Positions 9,553 to 18,053 of a stretch of DNA of 64,000 nt are shown piece after piece. Source of the stretch: Ensifer adhaerens (lineage in GTDB: Bacteria; Pseudomonadota; Alphaproteobacteria; Rhizobiales; Rhizobiaceae); contig NZ_LAZS01000010.1 of the NCBI RefSeq assembly GCF_002007205.1, positions 62,001 to 126,000 of the forward strand. The letters run 5' to 3'. The notes under the pieces were generated by a model. That model did not search any database. It was given only the letters and a program-made list of their open reading frames with translations, and was not told the origin of the DNA. How positions within the stretch are numbered: the stretch's first letter is position 1; each line of letters begins with the position of its first letter. The position numbers were made by a program, and so were the translations under genes.

Positions 9553-12243
9553 ATGGAACCACGCCTTTCCCGCTATATCTGGACCCACACGCGCAAGGAC
9601 CAGCTCTGGATCCTGGTTGTCGTCGCGCTGTCGATGATCCCCTACTTCCTGTCCTTCGATCTGCCGAAGCAGATCGTCAACGGACCGATCCAGGGCGATG
9701 GCTTCGACAGTCCGGAGGCCACGCAGGCCTTCCTGTCGATATCCTTCGACCTGCCGTACCTCGGCACGATCAACGTCTTTGACGGATTCCAGCTTGGCCG
9801 CGAAGGCATGCTGCTTGCCCTAAGCCTGGTCTTCCTGGCCCTGGTGGTGGTCAACGGCCTGTTCAAGTTCTATATCAACACGTTCAAGGGTCGGCTCGGC
9901 GAGCGGCTCCTGCGGCGTATCCGTTTCGAGCTCGTCGATCGGGTCTTGCGCTTCCCGCCCAGCCACTTCAAGCGGGTGAAGCCGGCCGAAATCGCAACGA
10001 TGATCAAGGACGAGGTCGAGCCGCTCGGCGGCTTCACCGGCGACGCCTTCGTCTCGCCCGCCCTGCTCGGCGGCCAAGCCCTAACTGCGCTCGTGTTCAT
10101 CCTCCTGCAGAGCTTCTGGCTCGGGCTGATCGCAACGCTGATCGTCGCGGTACAGGCGATCATCATCCCGCGCATGCGCAAGCGGCTCCTCGTGCTTGGA
10201 CGCGAGCGGCAGTTGACGGCGCGCGAGCTCTCCGGCCGCGTCAGTGAAATCGTCGACGGTATCGGCGCGATCCGCGGCCACGACACGTCGAACTACGAGC
10301 GCGCCGACATCGCGGCGCGGCTCGGGCGGATCTTCAAGATCCGCTACGACCTCTACCAGTGGAAATTCCTCGTCAAGTTCATCAACAACTTCCTGGCGCA
10401 GGTCACGCCGTTCCTGTTTTATGCGATCGGCGGCTATTTTGCCCTGCAGGGGCGCCTCGACATCGGCCAGCTCGTCGCCGTCATCGGCGCCTACAAGGAC
10501 CTGCCGGGCCCGCTGAAGGAACTGATCGACTGGGACCAGGCCCGCCAGGACGTCCAGGTGAAATATGCGCAGGTCGTCGAGCAGTTCAGCGTCGACACGC
10601 TGCTCGATCCAAAGGTCCAGGCGGTGGCGACGGCGGCTGCCGTGCCGCTCGCCGGCCCGCTTGCCGCCGTCAACGTGACGGTGATCGACGACGGCGGCTC
10701 GACCCTGCTTGACCACGTGTCGCTGCAGGTCCAGCCGGGCGAGAAATTGGCGCTGATGGGCGGCGGCGAAGTGCTCGCCGAGGCTTTCGGCCGGCTCGTC
10801 TGGCCGGCAAGCGGCAAGGTGGTCGTCGGTGGCCAGGATATTCTGGAAATGCCGGAGTCAGTGACCGGCCGGCGGATCGCCTACGCTTCGTCCGACGTCT
10901 ACGTCTTCCAGGGCAGTCTCGGCGACAACATCCTTTACGGGCTGAAACATGCGCCGCTGACGGACCTGGTCTATGAGGGCGAGCGCGCATCGCATCGCAA
11001 GTGGGAGGTGACGGAGGCGCGGCTTGCCGGCAACCCGCACCTCGACGTTGAAAGCGACTGGATCGACTATCAATCTGCCGGCGCGAACGGGCCGGACGAT
11101 CTGCTCGTCCAGATCCGGCCGGTTCTCGACGCCGTGCTTCTGACCAACGACGTCATGGCGCTGGCGGTGCGTTCGACCATCGATCCGCACCGGCATGCGG
11201 AGTTTGCCGCTGGTATCGTCGAGATGCGCAGCGCGCTCAGGCAGCGCCTGGAGACGGAAAAGCTCAGCGATCTCGTCGTGTTCTTCGAGCCCGGGACCTA
11301 CAATGTCGAGGCGACGATCGGTGAAAACATGCTCTTCGGCACCATCACCGACCAGGCGATGTGGGCGGACGCGCTCGAGCACCACCCGTTCTTCAAGACG
11401 ATCCTGCAACGGGTCGGCCTGCGCGACACCTTCTACGAGATGGGCATCGAGATCGCCGAGAACGTCGTCGAACTGTTCCGCGACCTGCCGCCGGATCACC
11501 CGTTCTTCCAGCAGCTGACCTTCATGACCGCCGAAGAAATCCCGGTCTATGAAGTCATCCTTCAGAAGGTGCGCACGAAGGGCAAGGGCGAGGTTTCCGA
11601 GGACGACCAGATCAAGGTGATCAGGCTGTGCTTCGATTACATCGAGCCGCGGCACCGCTTCGGTCTGTTGACGGATGAGGTGATGGCGAAGATCGTGGCC
11701 GCGCGGCGCGAGTTCGACGAAGGCCTGCCGGCCGATCTCGCCGGCATGATCGAGCATTACCGTCCGAACCGCTTCATCGCCTCCGGCAGCATCATCGACA
11801 ACGTGCTCTTCGGGCGTATCGGTCACAAACATGCCGACGGATCGGAGAAAATCCGCGCCATCGTTCGGGATCTCTTCGAGGCGGGCGGCCTCTACAACGA
11901 AGTGCTCGCCTTCGGCTTCGACTTCAATGTCGGCGCCGGCGGCAAGCGGTTGACGGCCGCGCAACGACAGAAGCTCGACCTTGCGCGCGCGCTGATCCGC
12001 AATTGTGACTACTACATCTTCAATCAGCCGCTGCTGGCGCTCGACCAGCGCGTCCAGGAGCAGGTCGTTCGCAATGTCTTCGCGATGCTCGACCAGAGCG
12101 GGCGCGACCCGGCGATCGTCTGGGTTCTCGCCAATCCGGCGCTGACCGACCTCTTCGATCGCGTCGCCCAGTTCGAAAACGGTCGCCTGGTGAACGACGC
12201 CAATGTGGATGAACGACCTGACTATAAGGAAATGGCATCTTGA
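9553..12243 (+). CDS. ABC-exporter-like protein with degenerate nucleotide-binding domain
   Basis: 896 residues. Residues about 15-330 form an ABC exporter transmembrane domain (hydrophobic segments near 16-34, 85-104, 172-205 and 282-300, with the coupling-helix region ERLLRRIRFELVDRVLRFPP). The rest looks like a nucleotide-binding domain that has lost every catalytic motif. Walker A is LMGGGEVLAEA (401-411) with no Lys. The signature reads GGKRLTAAQRQ (796-806). Walker B is YYIFNQPLLALD with no acidic pair, and the switch His is absent (VWVLANPA). A Q-loop-like element (G, S/T or A, I/L, then DN or EN, then I/M/V-L-Y/F-G) occurs three times: at 454-463, 587-596 and 745-754. About 280 extra residues lie between the first and third copies. 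A cyclic-nucleotide-binding protein follows. I infer a non-transporting or regulated membrane protein. Confidence 0.8.
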   Translation: MEPRLSRYIWTHTRKDQLWILVVVALSMIPYFLSFDLPKQIVNGPIQGDGFDSPEATQAFLSISFDLPYLGTINVFDGFQLGREGMLLALSLVFLALVVVNGLFKFYINTFKGRLGERLLRRIRFELVDRVLRFPPSHFKRVKPAEIATMIKDEVEPLGGFTGDAFVSPALLGGQALTALVFILLQSFWLGLIATLIVAVQAIIIPRMRKRLLVLGRERQLTARELSGRVSEIVDGIGAIRGHDTSNYERADIAARLGRIFKIRYDLYQWKFLVKFINNFLAQVTPFLFYAIGGYFALQGRLDIGQLVAVIGAYKDLPGPLKELIDWDQARQDVQVKYAQVVEQFSVDTLLDPKVQAVATAAAVPLAGPLAAVNVTVIDDGGSTLLDHVSLQVQPGEKLALMGGGEVLAEAFGRLVWPASGKVVVGGQDILEMPESVTGRRIAYASSDVYVFQGSLGDNILYGLKHAPLTDLVYEGERASHRKWEVTEARLAGNPHLDVESDWIDYQSAGANGPDDLLVQIRPVLDAVLLTNDVMALAVRSTIDPHRHAEFAAGIVEMRSALRQRLETEKLSDLVVFFEPGTYNVEATIGENMLFGTITDQAMWADALEHHPFFKTILQRVGLRDTFYEMGIEIAENVVELFRDLPPDHPFFQQLTFMTAEEIPVYEVILQKVRTKGKGEVSEDDQIKVIRLCFDYIEPRHRFGLLTDEVMAKIVAARREFDEGLPADLAGMIEHYRPNRFIASGSIIDNVLFGRIGHKHADGSEKIRAIVRDLFEAGGLYNEVLAFGFDFNVGAGGKRLTAAQRQKLDLARALIRNCDYYIFNQPLLALDQRVQEQVVRNVFAMLDQSGRDPAIVWVLANPALTDLFDRVAQFENGRLVNDANVDERPDYKEMAS

Positions 12244-12334
12244 TGTAATATTAATGTCAGGGCACGAGCATATGGTCCCGCCGCGATGCGGGAGGCAAGT
12301 TGCTCCCGACGGGAACTCGGAGACACGGATTGTG

Positions 12335-12799
12335 ATGTTGCTCAAAGATGAAGTGGAAATGCTGCGCCGAATAACCCTGTTCTCAGGATTGCCGCCGGCA
12401 AAGCTGAAACTTCTGGCCTTCACGTCCGACCGGGTCATGTACAGCGCCGGCGAAGCGCTGTTCTATCAGGGTGACATTGGCGATGCGGCCTATGTCATTC
12501 TTTCCGGCAAGGCGGAGGTGCTCATCAATACGGCGGGTGGGCCCTTCAAGATCGCCGAAGTCGAACAGAATTCGATCGTTGGTGAAATCGCCATCCTCTG
12601 CAATACGCCACGCACCGCAACGGTGCGCACCAGCACCCCGCTCGAAGCCCTGCGCATCCGCAAGGACGATTTCCTCAAGCTTCTGGCCGACTTCCCCGAA
12701 ATGGCGGTAGAAATCATGCGCGTTCTCGCCGACCGCCTTGCGCAAACGACGGCGGAGTTGAGCGAGGCACGCGGCCCGCGCGAGCCTGTGGACGCCTGA
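12335..12799 (+). CDS. Stand-alone cyclic-nucleotide-binding (Crp-type) domain protein
   Basis: 154-residue soluble protein consisting of one cNMP-binding fold with no helix-turn-helix. The phosphate-binding cassette is well conserved: GDAAYVILSGKAEVLI, then VGEIAILCNTPRTATVRT with the Gly-Glu pair and the Arg that contacts the cyclic phosphate. The start at 12335 is supported by GGAG about 12 bases upstream and by MLLKDEVEMLRRITLFSGL; a GTG one codon upstream is possible. Two short GC-rich hairpins lie just before it (around 12276-12312). It directly follows the degenerate ABC gene and is likely co-transcribed, suggesting ligand sensing for that protein. Absence of a DNA-binding domain argues against a direct transcription factor. 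Confidence 0.85.
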   Translation: MLLKDEVEMLRRITLFSGLPPAKLKLLAFTSDRVMYSAGEALFYQGDIGDAAYVILSGKAEVLINTAGGPFKIAEVEQNSIVGEIAILCNTPRTATVRTSTPLEALRIRKDDFLKLLADFPEMAVEIMRVLADRLAQTTAELSEARGPREPVDA

Positions 12800-12934
12800 C
12801 AAAAGCGCTTCGTGACGGCGCGATCCCCCCGGGAAGATGCGAGCGATGACGTGGGCGGCAGTCATTCGCCCTCGGCATACGAGCCCTTCGCAAAATCGAT
12901 TCCGCTTCGTCGGGATATGGGTTAGAGAAACGCC

Positions 12935-13696
12935 ATGCGTTCGATCACCTATTTCCACAAGACCGTCCAGTTTCCCGACAAGCCGGAAAAGAAGCGCTTT
13001 TTCGCGCGGTTGCAGAACGGTGACTGGGAGCCTTGCACGTTCCAGAACATCGCGCGCCTGGTCGACGGCAAGACGACTTTCGTCGACATCGGCGGCTGGA
13101 TCGGCGTGACCCCCTATTGGGCGGCGCAGATTGCCGACAACGTCATCACAGTGGAGCCCGACCCCGTCTGCTTCGGCATTCTCAAGGAGATGCAGCTCGA
13201 GAATCGTGGCGAGGTGCAGGTCATCAATGCCGCGCTCTCGGAGGATGACGTTCTCGTGCTGCACTCCGTCGGTGGCGGTTTCGGCAGCTCCGAAACATCG
13301 GCCTTGATCGCCGACGACGACGGCGAGGCGATCCGTGCGCGGACCGTGACGATCGCGGCACTCCAGGAGATGGCCCGGACCGAAAGGCTCTGTTTCAAGA
13401 TTGACATCGAAGGCTACGAGTATCGTGCGCTGGACCAGTTCCGCATGATCGACCGGAGGCGGACGGCCGGCGTGTTGCTGGCGGTTCATCCGCAGATCCT
13501 GTTTGCGTCGCTGGAGGGTTCCAGGCTGTCGCGTGTCCTTCGCACGATGTCCGCCACCGTAGGCTTGATCCGCAGCCTGAAGGGTTTCCGTCTCGACAAC
13601 CCCTCGGCGATCTGGACGGCGCTGCGCAAATCGATCGCGCGCGGGGAGTTCCGCGGCTTCGACCTGCTGTTCGTGGCGCGAGATCGCACCCGCTGA
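12935..13696 (+). CDS. FkbM-family methyltransferase
   Basis: 253-residue SAM-dependent methyltransferase of the FkbM type, which commonly O-methylates sugars in polysaccharide loci. Motif I is TTFVDIGGWIGVTPYWAAQ (residues about 47-65), followed by VITVEPDPVCFGIL. The FkbM hallmark CFKIDIEGYEYRALDQFRM occurs near residue 153. The ATG at 12935 is 136 bases after the cNMP-domain gene, with a weak ribosome site. It could modify a sugar made by the locus that follows. Family call firm, substrate unknown. Confidence 0.85.
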   Translation: MRSITYFHKTVQFPDKPEKKRFFARLQNGDWEPCTFQNIARLVDGKTTFVDIGGWIGVTPYWAAQIADNVITVEPDPVCFGILKEMQLENRGEVQVINAALSEDDVLVLHSVGGGFGSSETSALIADDDGEAIRARTVTIAALQEMARTERLCFKIDIEGYEYRALDQFRMIDRRRTAGVLLAVHPQILFASLEGSRLSRVLRTMSATVGLIRSLKGFRLDNPSAIWTALRKSIARGEFRGFDLLFVARDRTR

Positions 13697-13812
13697 CGAG
13701 CCGCTGACGGCTCAAGTCCCACCATGCACGAGATACGAGACTGGCAATGCTCCGGGCATTTGCCGAGAGCCCGAACGATCTTCGGTCGGTTAACCATGCC
13801 CCCGCGTAAAGT

Positions 13813-13819
13813 TAATTCT
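13813..13819 (+). promoter_or_regulatory. TAATTCT element upstream of the small membrane protein
   Basis: An AT-rich patch (GTTAATTCTTCGTTTAAAG) stands out from the GC-rich surroundings about 90 bases upstream of 13906. The TAATTCT core recurs upstream of the amidotransferase and chain-length genes. A TGGTTAACCA palindrome lies nearby at about 13787-13796. Function unproven. Confidence 0.3.
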
Positions 13820-13905
13820 TCGTTTAAAGATGTTACTTCCGGTGGTATAAGCTTGCTGCTGCTATTTCCTGGTTTTGGTTGTGGAGCGTCGAGGAGGGCG
13901 GCCGC

Positions 13906-14109
13906 ATGTCCTGGGTATACATTGCCGGCGTCGCCTATGGCCTGACGGCATTTTTTCTCGTGGCGATGACCTATCTCGAAGGATTGCAGGCGCGTGCGCC
14001 CTGGAATATGTACCGGCTCGCCGGGCTTCTGGTCTGCGTTTTCTGGCCGATCCTGTTTCTGTATCTGATGCTCACGATGGCATCGAAAAGAAGAATTCCG
14101 GAGCGCTGA
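13906..14109 (+). CDS. Small two-helix membrane protein
   Basis: 67 residues with two predicted transmembrane helices (about 3-20 and 36-57) separated by a short polar loop; the C-terminus KRRIPER is positively charged and probably cytoplasmic. The start is set by a strong GAGGAGGG ribosome site at 13891-13898, eight bases before the ATG. An upstream in-frame GTG would place the site inside the gene. It sits between the FkbM gene and the amidotransferase at 14256. I do not recognise a family; it may be an accessory subunit of the polysaccharide machinery. Confidence 0.65.
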   Translation: MSWVYIAGVAYGLTAFFLVAMTYLEGLQARAPWNMYRLAGLLVCVFWPILFLYLMLTMASKRRIPER

Positions 14110-14158
14110 CAGCGAGGGCCTGCGGCGCTTATCCCGAACGCGGCGCCCGAACCGCAGT

Positions 14159-14204
14159 ATTTACCATACAACCAGAAAATGCCGGAGATTAACCCATAAT
14201 TCTG
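14159..14204 (+). promoter_or_regulatory. Putative shared regulatory element upstream of the amidotransferase gene
   Basis: ATTTACCATACAACC (14159-14173) differs at only two positions from ATTCACCGTACAACC at 23640-23654 upstream of the chain-length gene. AACCCATAATTCTG (14191-14204) matches AACCCTAATTCTG there apart from one extra base. The repetition at two promoters of the same locus suggests a common regulator or sigma-factor contact. Confidence 0.4.
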
Positions 14205-14255
14205 TCATGCGGTTTATGGTCCGGCGGTGATCGAACGGTGTGAAAGTATCTCGGC

Positions 14256-16193
14256 ATGTGCGGTTACGGTGGCTATTTCGGCTCGGTCCCGGAGGCGGAA
14301 ATCCTTCTCAAGAGGATGGTCGCTGCGATCGCGCATCGCGGCCCGGACGAAAACGGTATTCTCGCCGCGCCGGAAGCAGGGCTCGCCCACGCGCGGCTGT
14401 CGATCGTTGGTCTTGGCGACGGGCAGCAGCCGATGTCCGACGAAACAGGCGACCTTTCGATCGCCTTCAACGGCGAGATCTTCAACTATGTCGAACTGCG
14501 CGAGGATCTGCGCGCCAAGGGGCGCCGATTCCGCACGACGAGCGACACCGAGGTCATCCTGCACCTCTACGCTGTGATGGGCGAGGCGTGCCTGTCCGTC
14601 CTCAACGGCGATTTTTCCTTCGCGATCTGGGATCGGCGCCGCCAGCGCATGGTGTTGGCGCGCGACCGCATGGGTGTGCGCCCGCTGTTTTACACGACCC
14701 ATGGCGGCACATTCTATTTCGCCTCCGAAATCAAGGCGCTGCTTCAGGTTCCCGGAATTTCCGCCGAGCTCGATCCGGTTGCGCTCGACCAGATCTTTAC
14801 CCTCTGGGCGCCAATCGCGCCGCGGACGGGCTTTCGCGGCATTGAGGAGCTCGAGCCGGCTCACCTGATGATCGTCGAAAAGGGCAAGACGTCGATCCGC
14901 CCCTATTGGCAGCTCGACTACCCTGGCCACGACGCGCCGCCGCTGTTTGCAGATGAGCGTAGCGCCGCCGAGGAATTGCGCGCCCTCCTCACCGATGCGA
15001 CCCGGATCCGGATGCGGGCCGATGTGCCCGTCGGCTCCTATCTCTCGGGCGGGCTCGACAGCTCCATCGTCTCGGCTCTGGCAGCCGGAATGGCGCCTCA
15101 GGGTCTGCGCACGTTTTCCGTGACGTTCGATAGCGCCGAGCACGACGAGAGCGCCTTCCAGATGGAAATGGCGACAGCGCTCGGAACCCATCACAGCGCG
15201 GTCGCCTGTCGCGCCGGCGACATCGCGAAGGTTTTTCCGCAGGTCGTCCGTTTCGCAGAACGGCCGATCATCCGCACGGCACCGGCGCCGCTTTACCAGC
15301 TCTCCGGCCTCGTTCGCGAACAGGGGTTGAAAGTGGTGCTGACGGGCGAGGGCGCCGACGAGGTCTTCGCCGGGTACGATATCTTCAAGGAGGCGCGGGT
15401 GCGCCGCTTCTGCGGCCGCCAGCCCGGCTCGCGAATCCGCCCGCACCTGTTCCGCAAGCTCTACCCCTATCTGCCGGGTCTGCAGCAGCAATCGGCGGAA
15501 TATCTCGCCGCCTTCTTCGGCGCAGGCGACGTGCCGCTCGATGATCCGCTTTTCTCGCACCGTCCGCGGTTCAAGAGCACGGCCGCGACCAAGATCTTCT
15601 TTTCTCCCGATCTTCGCGCCACGCTGAAGGACTACGACGCGGCCGAAGATCTGGCGAGCAGGCTTCCTGCCGCCTTCGGCCGCTGGCATCCGCTGCACCA
15701 GGCGCAATATCTTGAGAGCCGTTTCCTTCTGCCCGGATACATTCTCTCCAGCCAGGGCGACCGCATGGCCATGGCGCACGGGATCGAGGGGCGCTTTCCG
15801 TTCCTGGACCACCGTCTCGTCGAGTTCGCGACGCGCCTGCCGCCGGAAATGAAACTGAAGGGGCTGGTGGAAAAGCACATCCTGCGCGAGGCGACGAAGG
15901 ATCTGCTGCCGCCGACCATCGGTCAACGCACCAAGCAGCCCTACCGCGCGCCCGACAGCCATTCCTTCACCGGCCCCGGCGAACTGGATTACGTTCGCGA
16001 GGCCATGAGCGAGACGCGCATCGGCGACAGCGGTCTGTTCAATGCCAAGGCCGTGGTCAAGCTCTATGAGAAGTGCCAGTCGCAACCGGCGACCGGCTTC
16101 AGGGACAATGCCGCCTTCGTCGGTATCCTGTCGACGCAGCTTTGGCTGCAGACCTTTACCGGCACCAGCATCCGCGCCGCTCGAGCGGCCTGA
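14256..16193 (+). CDS. asnB: Asparagine-synthase-type glutamine amidotransferase (polysaccharide-associated)
   Basis: 645 residues with an N-terminal glutaminase domain (Cys2 after Met1 in MCGYGGYFG, then HRGPDENG and FNGEIFNYVEL) and a C-terminal ATP-pyrophosphatase synthase domain (SYLSGGLDSSIVSAL at about 260-274, GEGADEVFAGYDIF further on). All expected catalytic features are present. Biochemically it should transfer ammonia from glutamine to an AMP-activated carboxylate. In this setting the acceptor may be a uronic acid or acyl group rather than aspartate, as known for WbpS-type enzymes. Length and context match the amidotransferase of exosortase-associated polysaccharide clusters. It is followed at 22 bases by the carrier-protein gene. 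Confidence 0.88.
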   Translation: MCGYGGYFGSVPEAEILLKRMVAAIAHRGPDENGILAAPEAGLAHARLSIVGLGDGQQPMSDETGDLSIAFNGEIFNYVELREDLRAKGRRFRTTSDTEVILHLYAVMGEACLSVLNGDFSFAIWDRRRQRMVLARDRMGVRPLFYTTHGGTFYFASEIKALLQVPGISAELDPVALDQIFTLWAPIAPRTGFRGIEELEPAHLMIVEKGKTSIRPYWQLDYPGHDAPPLFADERSAAEELRALLTDATRIRMRADVPVGSYLSGGLDSSIVSALAAGMAPQGLRTFSVTFDSAEHDESAFQMEMATALGTHHSAVACRAGDIAKVFPQVVRFAERPIIRTAPAPLYQLSGLVREQGLKVVLTGEGADEVFAGYDIFKEARVRRFCGRQPGSRIRPHLFRKLYPYLPGLQQQSAEYLAAFFGAGDVPLDDPLFSHRPRFKSTAATKIFFSPDLRATLKDYDAAEDLASRLPAAFGRWHPLHQAQYLESRFLLPGYILSSQGDRMAMAHGIEGRFPFLDHRLVEFATRLPPEMKLKGLVEKHILREATKDLLPPTIGQRTKQPYRAPDSHSFTGPGELDYVREAMSETRIGDSGLFNAKAVVKLYEKCQSQPATGFRDNAAFVGILSTQLWLQTFTGTSIRAARAA

Positions 16194-16215
16194 ACCCATT
16201 GGGAAAGGAAACGAA

Positions 16216-16482
16216 ATGACGGAAACCATCAAGGACAAGGTCAGGGCCTTTGTCGTCGAGAACTTCCTGTTCGGCGATACCTCTTACGATCTCGCCGACG
16301 GCGCCTCGCTGATCGAGAACGATATCATCGACTCGACCGGCGTTCTCGAACTCGTCGCCTTCATCGAAGACCAGTTCGGCATCGCCATGGCTGACGCCGA
16401 CATCGTGCCCTCGAACCTCGATTCGCTTGCGCGCATATCGGCCTTCATCGAGGCAAAGGCCGGAGTGCCGGCCACGGCCTAA
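16216..16482 (+). CDS. Acyl carrier protein
   Basis: 88-residue acidic four-helix carrier protein. The phosphopantetheine attachment site is Ser40 in IIDSTGVLELVAFIEDQFG; the usual Leu after Ser is replaced by Thr, which is common in non-fatty-acid carriers. GGAAACGAA precedes the ATG. It lies between the amidotransferase and the AMP-forming ligase, 20 bases before the latter. It most likely holds an acyl or aminoacyl group activated by that ligase for transfer to a sugar, rather than serving bulk fatty-acid synthesis. Confidence 0.88.
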   Translation: MTETIKDKVRAFVVENFLFGDTSYDLADGASLIENDIIDSTGVLELVAFIEDQFGIAMADADIVPSNLDSLARISAFIEAKAGVPATA

Positions 16483-16502
16483 CCAAGACCCGAGGGCGTT
16501 CC

Positions 16503-18053
16503 ATGCGGTTCGAGCAATTTCTCATCGGCAATGCGGCAAGGCATGCGGCCAAGACGGCGCTGGTCACCGATCGCAAGCGCCTCAGCTACGGCGAGTTCGA
16601 CGATCTGTCGAGCCGACTGGCGGCCGCGCTGGCAAGGGCAGGCGTCAAGCGCAACGACCGCGTCCTCGTGTTCATGGACAATTGCTGGGAGGCGGCCGTC
16701 TCGATCTTTGCGATCCTGAAGGCGGGCGCGACCTTCAGTCCGATCAACGCCTCGACCAAGGCGGACAAGCTCGCCTACATCATCGACGACTGCGAGGCGG
16801 CTGCGATCCTGACGCAGGCCAAGCTGATGCCGGTGGTGGCAGACGCCCGGGCGCAGAGCAGCGGCAAGGCCGATATCTTCGTCGCATCGACCGCAGCGCC
16901 CAATGGCCAGTCGCCCTCAGGCGCAGTCTCCTTCGAGGACTGTCTGTCGGCGCAGGCAGCGCCGGTGCCGCATGGCGGCATCGACGTCGATCTGGCGATG
17001 CTCATCTACACGTCGGGTTCGACCGGGCGCCCGAAGGGCGTGATGATGACCCATCGCAATATCGATGCGGCGTCGGAATCGATCACCACCTACCTGCGCA
17101 ACGAGCACGACGACATCATCCTCAACGTGCTGCCGCTCGCCTTCGACTACGGCCTCTACCAGTTACTGATGGCGATCCGGCTCGGTGCGACGCTGGTGCT
17201 CGAAAAGTCCTTCGCCTTCCCGCATGCGATCTTCGAGCGCATCCGCGAAGAGCGCGTCACCGGCTTCCCGCTGGTGCCGACGATGGCGGCGATGATCCTG
17301 CAGATGCGTGACCTGGAGCCGGGGTTCCTGCCGAGCTTGCGCTACCTCTCCAATACGGCAGCCGCCCTGCCGCCGCCGCACATCGCGCGCCTGCGCGAAC
17401 TCTTCCCGGGCGCGCGGCTCTATTCGATGTACGGGCTGACGGAGTGCAAGCGCTGTACCTACCTGCCGCCGGAAGAGCTTGATCGTCGGCCGGGCTCCGT
17501 CGGCATCGCCATCCCCAATACGGAAGCCTTCGTCGTCGACGACGAGGGCAGCCGCGTGCCGCCGGGCGTTGCCGGCGAACTCGTCATTCGCGGACCACAT
17601 GTCATGCAGGGCTACTGGCGCAATGATGCAGCGACCGAGCGCATGCTGCGGCCCGGGCCGAACCCGTGGGAAAAGGTGCTCTATACCGGCGACCTCTTCC
17701 AGACCGACGAGGAAGGTTTCCTCTATTTCGTCGGCCGCAAGGACGACATCATCAAGACCCGCGGCGAGAAGGTCGCGCCGAAGGAAGTCGAGACCGTGCT
17801 GCATGCCCATCCCGGCATTGCCGAGGCGGTCGTCATCGGCATGCCGGATCCGGTTCTCGGCCATGCCATTGCCGCGCTTGTGGTGCGCACGGATCCTGAC
17901 CTCACCGACAAGGACATCATCCGCCACTGCACCCGCCACCTCGAAGACTTCATGGTGCCGAAGATCATCGAATTCCGCACCGAACTGCCAAAGACGGATA
18001 CGGGCAAGGTCAGCCGCCGCCTTGCCGCCGAGACGATGGAGCCTGCACAATGA
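16503..18053 (+). CDS. AMP-forming acyl-CoA/acyl-ACP ligase (polysaccharide-associated)
   Basis: 516-residue member of the acyl-activating (ANL) superfamily. The P-loop-like motif is LIYTSGSTGRPKGVMMTHRN (about 167-186), the A5 motif SMYGLTECKRCTYLPPEEL, the A7 aspartate motif YTGDLFQTDEEGFLYFVGR and the A8 hinge KDDIIKTRGEKVAPKEVE. The catalytic Lys is in KTDTGKVSRR near the C-terminus. It should adenylate a carboxylic acid and load it on the adjacent carrier protein. Length and neighbours match the AMP-forming ligase of exosortase-type polysaccharide clusters. Its stop overlaps the next ATG (ATGA). Confidence 0.9.
   Translation: MRFEQFLIGNAARHAAKTALVTDRKRLSYGEFDDLSSRLAAALARAGVKRNDRVLVFMDNCWEAAVSIFAILKAGATFSPINASTKADKLAYIIDDCEAAAILTQAKLMPVVADARAQSSGKADIFVASTAAPNGQSPSGAVSFEDCLSAQAAPVPHGGIDVDLAMLIYTSGSTGRPKGVMMTHRNIDAASESITTYLRNEHDDIILNVLPLAFDYGLYQLLMAIRLGATLVLEKSFAFPHAIFERIREERVTGFPLVPTMAAMILQMRDLEPGFLPSLRYLSNTAAALPPPHIARLRELFPGARLYSMYGLTECKRCTYLPPEELDRRPGSVGIAIPNTEAFVVDDEGSRVPPGVAGELVIRGPHVMQGYWRNDAATERMLRPGPNPWEKVLYTGDLFQTDEEGFLYFVGRKDDIIKTRGEKVAPKEVETVLHAHPGIAEAVVIGMPDPVLGHAIAALVVRTDPDLTDKDIIRHCTRHLEDFMVPKIIEFRTELPKTDTGKVSRRLAAETMEPAQ

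Noticed and set aside
10858-12438. 526-codon minus-strand frame opposite the degenerate ABC gene
   Set aside because: No recognisable domain and antisense composition; the plus-strand protein has clear, though decayed, ABC features.
13724-13945. 73-codon plus-strand frame upstream of the small membrane protein
   Set aside because: It overlaps the better-supported gene at 13906 and runs through the AT-rich promoter-like patch.
14214-16238. 674-codon open frame on the minus strand opposite the amidotransferase
   Set aside because: Antisense shadow; no domain pattern or ribosome site, while the plus strand encodes an intact two-domain enzyme.
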